Assembly: GCA_029260415.1 (NCBI GenBank)
Contig: JAJDDH010000119.1
Coordinates: forward strand, 1-5,018
Length of the DNA: 5,018 nt
Source of the DNA: Phycisphaerales bacterium
GTDB lineage: Bacteria; Planctomycetota; Phycisphaerae; Phycisphaerales; UBA1924
Direction of reading: 5' to 3'
Both the position numbers and the translations under genes were made by a program. Position 1 is the first letter of the stretch; the number at the start of each line of letters is the position of its first letter. Positions 1 to 4,141 of the stretch are shown piece after piece. The notes below the pieces were generated by a model. It was not told the DNA's origin. It did not search any database and saw nothing but the letters and a program-made list of their open reading frames with translations.

Positions 1-1
1 C

Positions 2-1072
2 GCCCCCGTCGGCGCCTTCACGCCCATCCCCGACCTGCCCGTGCTCAGCGCCAGCTACCTCGACACCGACGCGTCCGACGCCCTCGACTTCAACCTCGCC
101 TCCGTCATCGACCCACTCGCGCCCCTCGCCGCGCCCATCCACCGCTTCTCCATCAACACCACCGCCGTCCACGGCGCCAACCGCCTGCTGCTCTCCTTCG
201 ACGACGACGACCCCGTCCACTACGCCTGGTGCTCGACCGCCCCGGGCTCTCCCTCCCCAGTCGGCTTCGGGCCCTACGGCAGCGCGACAAGCAAATCAGA
301 ACTCCACGCCGCCGAACTCATCTACCTCCCCACCGCCATCCCCGCATCACCCATCGTCGGGACCGTCGGCGTGCAGATCCCCGTCGCCTCCGAGTCCGAC
401 GTCCACCCCTCGCTCGCGCCCAACGTCGACCCGCTCACCGACGCCTTCGACGACGACATCGACGCCCTCGACGCCCAGTGGGGCGCGGGCCTCGCCAGCC
501 ACTGGTACATCTCCGTCGATTCCGAAGCCCACAGCTTCCACCCGTTGACCGGCATCAACCTCGACCCGGGCGACATCTACCTCGCCGCCGCCCCCGCGCC
601 GGCGCTCGCTGTCCACCACGCGACGCACCTGGGCCTGCCAGGCGGGACCGACATCGACGCCTTCGAGTTCGTCTGGCTCCCTAACCCGGGCGCCAGCGCC
701 GAGACGCTCGCGCTCATCTTCTCCGTCGACGACGACGACCCCATCACCCCCGCCGACGAGTCCGGCGCGCTCGACCCCACCATGCTCTACGCGTCCTTCC
801 TCGACGGCGCCAGCTTCCCGCTGCTCGCCCACCCCTTCTTTGACGACATCGACGCGGTGACCTCCTGGTCGCGCTCGCTGACCGTCCTCCCGGGCCCCTG
901 CCCGGCGGACCTCGCCCCGCCGTTCGGCGCGCTCGACTTCTCCGATGTCATCGCCTTCCTCACCGCCTTCGCCAACGGTGACCCCGCCGCCGACCTGGCG
1001 CCGCCGCCGGGCGTCTTTGACTTCTCCGACGTCATCGCCTTCCTCAGCTCGTTCGCCTCAGGCTGCCCGTGA
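2..1072 (+). CDS. Secreted repeat protein with C-terminal GC-type dockerin-like tail (5' end missing)
   Basis: The reading frame is open from the first complete codon at base 2, so the true start and any signal peptide lie upstream. A GTG at 41 is in frame but is probably internal. About 356 codons are visible. The body contains repeated acidic modules: a D-I-D-A motif occurs at 455, 650 and 845, exactly 65 codons apart, with 'SVD' and 'LDP..(I/L)Y' segments between and related 'LLLSFDDDDP' and 'AELIYLP' segments upstream. The last 57 residues (899-1069) are two 28-residue dockerin-like repeats ending Gly-Cys-Pro, the tail typical of extracellular Phycisphaerae proteins and thought to anchor or sort them. 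In both repeats the usual calcium-loop NGDG is replaced by APP.G. No catalytic domain is recognisable, so the role of the body is unknown. An intrinsic terminator lies 78 bases past the stop. The coding call and tail are confident; function is not. Confidence 0.85.
   Translation, partial: APVGAFTPIPDLPVLSASYLDTDASDALDFNLASVIDPLAPLAAPIHRFSINTTAVHGANRLLLSFDDDDPVHYAWCSTAPGSPSPVGFGPYGSATSKSELHAAELIYLPTAIPASPIVGTVGVQIPVASESDVHPSLAPNVDPLTDAFDDDIDALDAQWGAGLASHWYISVDSEAHSFHPLTGINLDPGDIYLAAAPAPALAVHHATHLGLPGGTDIDAFEFVWLPNPGASAETLALIFSVDDDDPITPADESGALDPTMLYASFLDGASFPLLAHPFFDDIDAVTSWSRSLTVLPGPCPADLAPPFGALDFSDVIAFLTAFANGDPAADLAPPPGVFDFSDVIAFLSSFASGCP
455..856 (+). repeat. 65-codon tandem modules bounded by D-I-D-A motifs
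   Basis: D-I-D-A is encoded at 455-466, 650-661 and 845-856, an exact period of 195 bases. The first two units are each 65 residues long. Within each, an aromatic/Trp position follows D-I-D-A (.QW or .VW), then an 'SVD' plus acidic stretch, then 'LDP' and a Tyr-containing strand. The inner motifs are offset by five residues between the two copies, so the units are diverged homologues with compensating indels. The first unit ends in LGLPGGT, just before the second D-I-D-A. This is probably a beta-rich module, possibly binding cations through its Asp clusters; that function is inference. Confidence 0.6.
899..1069 (+). repeat. Two 28-residue dockerin-like repeats ending in GCP
   Basis: The units begin at the codons for Asp 908 and Asp 992, 84 bases apart, with nearly identical cores D-F-S-D-V-I-A-F-L (935-961 and 1019-1045). 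Cys residues at 899 and 1064 flank the pair and could form a disulfide that closes the tail. Canonical dockerin loops place Asp/Asn ligands at loop positions 1, 3 and 5. Here position 1 is Asp, but 3 and 5 are Ala and Pro and the loop is one residue longer. The tail is therefore recognised by its overall pattern rather than by an intact calcium loop. Confidence 0.8.
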
Positions 1073-1078
1073 TCTTCG

Positions 1079-1116
1079 CCCTCTCCCCTGGGGGAGAGAG
1101 GGCCGGGGTGAGGGGC
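1079..1116. repeat. GC-rich intergenic repeat-like element with hairpin
   Basis: Seven bases after the dockerin-gene stop comes a C-rich run, then a G-rich run: CTCTCCC (1081-1087), loop of four, GGGAGAG (1092-1098). A second GGCCGGGGTGAGGGG segment follows at 1101-1115. The CCCTCTCCC...GGGAGAG.GGCCGGGGTGAGGG layout resembles a repetitive intergenic motif found in many copies in numerous high-GC bacterial genomes. That resemblance is from memory; only one copy is visible here. Confidence 0.5.
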
Positions 1117-1150
1117 ACAACTCGCTCAGCGCACAGCGCGCACAACGAAT

Positions 1151-1180
1151 CGCCCGGGAAGACACACCCCGGGCGTTTCT
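1151..1180 (+). terminator. Intrinsic terminator between convergent genes
   Basis: A perfect 8-bp stem, CGCCCGGG (1151-1158) with CCCGGGCG (1168-1175), encloses a 9-base loop and is followed at once by TTTCT (1176-1180). The T run follows the stem on the plus strand, so it best ends the dockerin-protein transcript. It also starts 24 bases past the upp stop codon on the other strand, where the trailing sequence (ATTCGTTG) is only weakly T-rich, so it may act in both directions. Confidence 0.75.
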
Positions 1181-1199
1181 CATGCGCTTGCGAGTGCCC

Positions 1200-1847
1200 C
1201 TACGTCGTCCCGAACAGCCGGTCCCCCGCGTCGCCAAGCCCGGGCATGATGTACCCCTGCTCGTTGAGGCGCTCGTCCAGCGCCGCGGTGTACACCGACA
1301 CGTCCGGGTGGTCGGCGCGCATCCGCTCCACGCCCTCGGGCGCCGCGACCAGGCAGATCATCCGCAGGTCGCTCGCCCCCGCGTCGCGCAGCATCCGCAC
1401 CGCCACCGACGCGCTGCCCCCCGTCGCCAGCATCGGATCAACGAGAATCACAGGCCCCGTCGCCAGATCCCGCGGCAGCTTGTTCAGGTACGCCTTGGGC
1501 TGCAGCGTCGCCTCGTCCCGCGCCAATCCCAGATGCCCCACCCGCGCCTCGGGCATGATCTCCAGGATGCCATCGATCATCCCCAGCCCCGCCCGCAGCA
1601 CGGGCACCACCGTGATCTCCCCGCGCACGCGCGAGCCCGCCGTCACCGTCATGGGTGTGCGCACGTCAAACGTCTCGCTCTCGAACGAGCGCGTGACCTC
1701 GTACACCATCAGCCCCGCGATCTGCGCCATGTTCGCCCGGAACGCCCGGTGCCCCGTCGTCTCGTCGCGCAGGTGCGTCAGCTTGTGCCGGATCAGCGGG
1801 TGGTCAAAGACAACCAGGCTCGGGTGGTCAGGATTCGTTGGGCTCAT
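1200..1847 (-). CDS. upp: Uracil phosphoribosyltransferase
   Basis: This cytosolic enzyme of pyrimidine salvage makes UMP from uracil and PRPP. The 215-residue product is close to the usual 208 or so and has all family hallmarks: V-L-R-A-G-L-G-M near 83-90, the PRPP-binding loop VILVDPMLATGGS at 133-145, and the uracil-binding end GYIMPGLGDAGDR at 198-210, followed by the conserved LFGT terminus. It appears full length and intact. The ATG at 1847 is preferred because the protein then aligns from the N-terminal 'VVFDHPLI' segment; no convincing Shine-Dalgarno lies within 12 bases upstream, so translation may be SD-independent. It shares its strand with the small exported-protein gene 117 bases upstream. 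A cytosine deaminase 620 bases beyond its start would supply its substrate. Confidence is very high. Confidence 0.97.
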   Translation of the reverse strand: MSPTNPDHPSLVVFDHPLIRHKLTHLRDETTGHRAFRANMAQIAGLMVYEVTRSFESETFDVRTPMTVTAGSRVRGEITVVPVLRAGLGMIDGILEIMPEARVGHLGLARDEATLQPKAYLNKLPRDLATGPVILVDPMLATGGSASVAVRMLRDAGASDLRMICLVAAPEGVERMRADHPDVSVYTAALDERLNEQGYIMPGLGDAGDRLFGTT

Positions 1848-1866
1848 CCCGCGAGTCTACACCCCC

Positions 1867-1883
1867 GCGCCCGCAACGGGCGC
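1867..1883. other. Short perfect hairpin upstream of upp
   Basis: GCGCCCG (1867-1873) and CGGGCGC (1877-1883) form a perfect 7-bp inverted repeat around a 3-base loop, 19 bases before the upp start on the minus strand. No T run follows on that strand. It could be a 5' leader structure of upp or part of a GC-rich termination region behind the upstream gene. Confidence 0.4.
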
Positions 1884-1890
1884 ACATGAA

Positions 1891-1937
1891 GGCCCGGTCG
1901 GTCGCCGGCTCTCGCCGTTGCGCGCCCCGACCGGGCC
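1891..1937 (-). terminator. Perfect 11-bp inverted repeat with nested hairpin, possible terminator or attenuator
   Basis: GGCCCGGTCGG (1891-1901) is the exact reverse complement of CCGACCGGGCC (1927-1937). Inside the 25-base interval a second hairpin can form on the minus strand, CGGC-GAGA-GCCG (1906-1917), with a GNRA-type tetraloop. The structure starts 27 bases past the stop of the small exported-protein gene and before upp, both on the minus strand. There is no U tract, so it is a terminator-like structure or a leader element rather than a textbook intrinsic terminator. Confidence 0.45.
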
Positions 1938-1964
1938 GATTGGGTTCACCCACCCGGCGTCGTT

Positions 1965-2309
1965 CTACTCCGTGACGCGGTGCACACGCACCGCCAGCCC
2001 GTCCTGGTTCACCTTCGCCCGGACGTCAGCGCCCTTCACAATCACCTGAGCCCGCGTCGCCTCCTCGCCGTCGAGCATGTACGAGGTCTTCTCGTTGGTC
2101 GTGATGGTGTGCGCGTTGTCCTCCGCGTCGGTCAGGGTGAACGACGCGCCCATCCCGACCGCGCTGATCGATCCGCTGACCTCCTTCTCCTCGGACAACT
2201 CGTACGAGATCGCGGGCGCGTTGCTCGCGATCGCCGCGGCGCCGACCACCGGCGCAAAGCCGCTCAGGGCCAGAACCGTGCCGCTCATTGTCGCGTTCTT
2301 CAGATTCAT
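1965..2309 (-). CDS. Small exported protein, DUF5666-like
   Basis: This 114-residue protein has a Sec-type N-terminus: Lys4, then a mostly apolar stretch at about 8-28 rich in Ala, Val and Gly, and possible signal peptidase sites near SNA or APA (29-33). The mature part of about 80 residues has the beta-strand rhythm of DUF5666-like domains: VSGSISAV (44-51), SFTLTD (56-61), a central T..TSYMLDGEEAT (69-85), VKGADVRAKV (91-100) and LAVRVHRV (105-112). Such domains are small secreted or periplasmic beta barrels of unknown function; the family link is a pattern judgement. The start is well supported by AGGAGA (2316-2321), six bases before the ATG. The gene is divergent from the cytosine deaminase and shares its strand with upp downstream. 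Nothing visible ties it to pyrimidine metabolism. Confidence 0.82.
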   Translation of the reverse strand: MNLKNATMSGTVLALSGFAPVVGAAAIASNAPAISYELSEEKEVSGSISAVGMGASFTLTDAEDNAHTITTNEKTSYMLDGEEATRAQVIVKGADVRAKVNQDGLAVRVHRVTE

Positions 2310-2315
2310 GACGTG

Positions 2316-2321
2316 TCTCCT
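2316..2321 (-). promoter_or_regulatory. Shine-Dalgarno of the small exported protein
   Basis: On the minus strand AGGAGA ends six bases before the ATG at 2309. It is a near-consensus site and fixes the start of this gene. Confidence 0.8.
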
Positions 2322-2328
2322 GTGCTAC

Positions 2329-2351
2329 GTTGCCCATCCCATACGGGCAAC
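2329..2351. promoter_or_regulatory. Perfect inverted repeat in divergent intergenic region, candidate operator
   Basis: GTTGCCC (2329-2335) and GGGCAAC (2345-2351) form a perfect 7+7 palindrome with a 9-base spacer, so the half-site centres are 16 bases apart. It lies 20 bases upstream of the small exported-protein start. On the minus strand a consensus TTGACA (2355-2360) precedes it closely, which would put the palindrome in the -10/spacer zone of a promoter. No good -10 hexamer is seen at 16-18 bases, so the promoter itself is unproven. An RNA hairpin in the leader is the alternative. Confidence 0.45.
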
Positions 2352-2467
2352 ACATGTCAATATGGAGACGCCCCACAATCCCGCGTGAATCGCCGATGAA
2401 ACTCGTCTCATTCTCCCGCGATCGCCGCTCGCGGCGCGTGGAGCCTGTTTCTGGCCAACAATCACCC

Positions 2468-2941
2468 GTGAACCACGCACTGACAAACCACGACCGTCTC
2501 GCCCTCGACGCCGCCTACGAAGAAGCCTGCGCCGGGCGCGACGAGGGCGGCATCCCCATCGGCAGCGCCCTGATCGACCCCCACGGCGCCATCGTCGCCC
2601 GCGGGCACAACCTCCGCGTCCAGACGGGCGACCCCACCGCGCACGCCGAGACCGCCTGCATCCGCAGCGCCGGGCGTCGGCGCGATTGGCACACCCTCAC
2701 CCTCGCCTCCACCCTCTCCCCCTGCGCCATGTGCACCGGGACCGCGATCCTCCACCGCATCCCCCGCGTCGTCATCGGTGAGCACGAGACGTATACGGGC
2801 CGAGAGGACTGGCTCGCCGCCGAGGGCGTGCAGATCGTCCTCGCGGAAGACCCACGCTGCGTCGATCTCATGCGCACGTTCATCGCGCAGCGCCCGGACC
2901 TCTGGAACGAGGACATCGGGATCCCCCCCGAATCCGCGTAA
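2468..2941 (+). CDS. Cytosine deaminase, yeast FCY1-like (CDA fold)
   Basis: This is a zinc-dependent cytidine-deaminase-fold enzyme predicted to convert cytosine to uracil in the cytosol. From the GTG at 2468 it has 157 residues, close to the 158 of yeast cytosine deaminase, and aligns along its whole length: AYEEA (16-20), GG.PIG (27-32), GRGHN-like RGHN (45-48), zinc/catalytic HAE (H59, E61), SPCAMCTG (C86, C89), IPR.V.GE (98-105), and a C-terminal RPDLW.EDIG (142-151). Trp146 and Asp149 match the yeast substrate-pocket Trp152 and Asp155, which favours cytosine over adenosine-tRNA or guanine. Bacterial CodA is an unrelated amidohydrolase. Earlier in-frame starts (ATG 2396, ATG 2354, TTG 2330) would add a basic, low-quality extension with non-GC third positions, so they are disfavoured, although no clear Shine-Dalgarno precedes the GTG. 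The product would feed Upp nearby. Confidence 0.88.
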   Translation: MNHALTNHDRLALDAAYEEACAGRDEGGIPIGSALIDPHGAIVARGHNLRVQTGDPTAHAETACIRSAGRRRDWHTLTLASTLSPCAMCTGTAILHRIPRVVIGEHETYTGREDWLAAEGVQIVLAEDPRCVDLMRTFIAQRPDLWNEDIGIPPESA

Positions 2942-2962
2942 CGCCCCAAGAGGGCAGCCAAA

Positions 2963-3046
2963 TGCGGGCGACAGGAATCGAACCTGCAAGGGGTTGCCCC
3001 CACGGGAACCTAAATCCCGCGCGTCTGCCAGTTCCGCCACACCCGC
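2963..3046 (-). tRNA. tRNA-Leu (anticodon UAG)
   Basis: Read on the minus strand, GCGGGTG (3046-3040) pairs with CGCCCGC (2970-2964) as a 7-bp acceptor stem with one G-U, followed by discriminator A at 2963. The anticodon stem CGGGA/TCCCG encloses loop TTTAGGT, giving anticodon TAG (3010-3012), which reads CUA and probably other CUN Leu codons. A long variable arm (GGGG..CAA..CCCC) and a T arm with TTCGATT are present. The 84-base length is normal for this class-II tRNA. CCA is not encoded. A weak -10-like TAAGAT (3056-3061, minus strand) sits nine bases before the mature 5' end. The gene is convergent with the deaminase, 21 bases away. Confidence 0.96.
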
Positions 3047-3116
3047 GAACACCGCATCTTACCTCATCCAGCCCCAATCGCCGATATCTCCCTGAATTCA
3101 CCCGCTCCCCAGCAGG

Positions 3117-3122
3117 TATGAT
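3117..3122 (+). promoter_or_regulatory. Candidate -10 element for the DoxX-VWA operon
   Basis: TATGAT matches five of six positions of the sigma-70 -10 consensus, 58 bases before the DoxX-like start and in the only AT-richer part of this gap. The best -35 candidate, CTGAAT (3092-3097), is poor and 19 bases away. GCAGG (3112-3116) and CCTGC (3126-3130) form a 5-bp inverted repeat around it. Confidence 0.3.
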
Positions 3123-3165
3123 GCCCCTGCGGACCCCGCCGGGCGTCCCACACACGCCCCTCCAC

Positions 3166-3175
3166 GGAAGGAAGG
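3166..3175 (+). promoter_or_regulatory. Shine-Dalgarno of the DoxX-like gene
   Basis: GGAAGGAAGG holds two overlapping Shine-Dalgarno cores; the inner AGGA (3169-3172) is seven bases before the ATG at 3180. It supports that start. Confidence 0.75.
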
Positions 3176-3179
3176 CGAC

Positions 3180-4133
3180 ATGCGCAGACGCGAACGCACG
3201 GCCCTCAACCTCACCCCTCTCTGCCTGCGCCTCCCCCTCGCGCTCATCTTCGTCTGGGCCGGGCTCAACAAGATCGTCACCGAATCCCAGGTCTCGCCCG
3301 ACCAGGCCATCGTCCTCCAGGCCCACGGCGTCGCCATCCCCAACGCCCCGACCCCCCCAGCGCCCGCAGAGACACCACCCCCCGCGCAGGACGAGCCGGG
3401 CGATGACCTCCCCGAAACCCCCGCGCCCGACCCAACCTCCGACACCCCCGCCGCCCCGCTGCCCGACCCCGCAGCCGACCCAGCCGACACCATCGAGGAC
3501 ACGATCGATGACGTCATCGACGACGCGGCGGACGACGTCATCGACGACACCGACACGCCAGACACGCAGACCGTGCAGTCGCACGCGCCACGCATCCTCC
3601 TCGTGCAGGACGGCGCCGCCGACCCCGACACCTACACCGTCCGCAGCGTCTACCAGCTCGTGCTCGTCATGGACCAGCGCGCCAACCCCGAGTCCCGCGC
3701 GGACGGCTCCCCCGCGACCCCGACCTGGCCCCAGGCCCTCGCCGCAAAGCCCTGGACCAAGGTCCTCGCCTGGGCCGTCGCGATCACCGAGGTCTTCGCG
3801 GGATTCTTCCTGCTCATCGGGCTCATCACCCGCCTCTCCGCCCTCGCCCTCTCGGGCGTCATGGTCGGCGCCGTCTGGCTCACCACCCTCGCCCCCGCGA
3901 TCGAAACCGGGAACACCTTCCTCGGCTTCCTCCCCAACGAGCCCTTCCTCTCCTTCTTCTGGAAGGACCCCTTCTTCCAGCTCATCTGCCTCATGGCCTG
4001 CCTGGCCCTCTTCTTCTCGGGCTCCGGGACCCTCGCCCTCGATCGCGCCATCTTCGGCTCCTCAAGAGGCGACGACTGGGACGACGATGATGACGACGCC
4101 CGCGACCGATCCTCCTTCGACCGGGCGCCGTAG
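3180..4133 (+). CDS. DoxX-family membrane protein with large acidic Pro-rich insertion
   Basis: This 317-residue protein has the four-helix DoxX plan: helix 1 at about 12-31 (LRLPLALIFVWAGLNKI), then helices near 195-216 (AWAVAITEVFAGFFLLIGL), 218-238 and 264-282. DoxX relatives are usually 130-180 residues and include subunits linked to quinone or thiosulfate oxidation; the broader family is mostly uncharacterised, so no reaction is assigned. The extra length is an insertion of roughly 150 residues between helices 1 and 2 (about 36-190). It contains a Pro/Ala/Asp stretch (53-103), an acidic repeat DTIEDTIDDVIDDAADDVIDDT (104-124, minus end) and a Tyr/Val-rich segment before the next helix. 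The C-terminus is also acidic (DDWDDDDDD, 298-306). The ATG at 3180 has a strong Shine-Dalgarno. The VWA gene begins eight bases after the stop, indicating an operon. DoxX identity is likely; the role of the insertion is unknown. Confidence 0.85.
   Translation: MRRRERTALNLTPLCLRLPLALIFVWAGLNKIVTESQVSPDQAIVLQAHGVAIPNAPTPPAPAETPPPAQDEPGDDLPETPAPDPTSDTPAAPLPDPAADPADTIEDTIDDVIDDAADDVIDDTDTPDTQTVQSHAPRILLVQDGAADPDTYTVRSVYQLVLVMDQRANPESRADGSPATPTWPQALAAKPWTKVLAWAVAITEVFAGFFLLIGLITRLSALALSGVMVGAVWLTTLAPAIETGNTFLGFLPNEPFLSFFWKDPFFQLICLMACLALFFSGSGTLALDRAIFGSSRGDDWDDDDDDARDRSSFDRAP
3510..3548 (+). repeat. 15-base direct repeat encoding D-D-V-I-D-D units
   Basis: GACGTCATCGACGAC occurs at 3510-3524 and 3534-3548, a 24-base (8-codon) period, inside the acidic insertion of the DoxX-like protein. 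The peptide units are DDVIDDAA and DDVIDDTD, with a looser DTIEDTI copy just before. The period suggests growth by slippage or short tandem duplication. Confidence 0.7.
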
Positions 4134-4141
4134 AGACCACG

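Noticed and set aside
41..43. GTG as the start of the dockerin-tailed protein
   Set aside because: The frame is open upstream to the window edge and no ribosome binding site or signal peptide is seen, so this is an internal valine.
347..832. Minus-strand Gly/Val/Glu-rich open frame inside the dockerin gene
   Set aside because: Antisense shadow with low-complexity composition; the sense frame carries clear repeats and a dockerin tail.
1856..1861. Minus-strand TAGACT-like -10 that would make upp leaderless
   Set aside because: Only about four of six consensus matches and no -35 at a suitable distance.
945..1889. Plus-strand open frame rich in Arg, Pro and His spanning the end of the dockerin gene and upp
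   Set aside because: It runs through the intrinsic terminator and antisense to upp, with composition typical of a wrong frame in GC-rich DNA.
1069..2049. Plus-strand open frame overlapping upp antisense and the small exported-protein gene
   Set aside because: It overlaps two well-supported minus-strand genes and shows no recognisable domain or ribosome binding site.
2943..2955. Hairpin GCCC/GGGC between the deaminase stop and the tRNA
   Set aside because: Only four base pairs and no T run; too weak to call a terminator.
2963..3046. tRNA-Leu as an attachment site for an integrated element
   Set aside because: No integrase gene, no repeated tRNA 3' end and no change of composition is visible on either side.
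2462..3052. Minus-strand open frame beginning MFAGVAELADARDLGSRGG
   Set aside because: Its first part is the translation of the tRNA-Leu gene, a well-known false protein pattern, and the rest is antisense to the cytosine deaminase.
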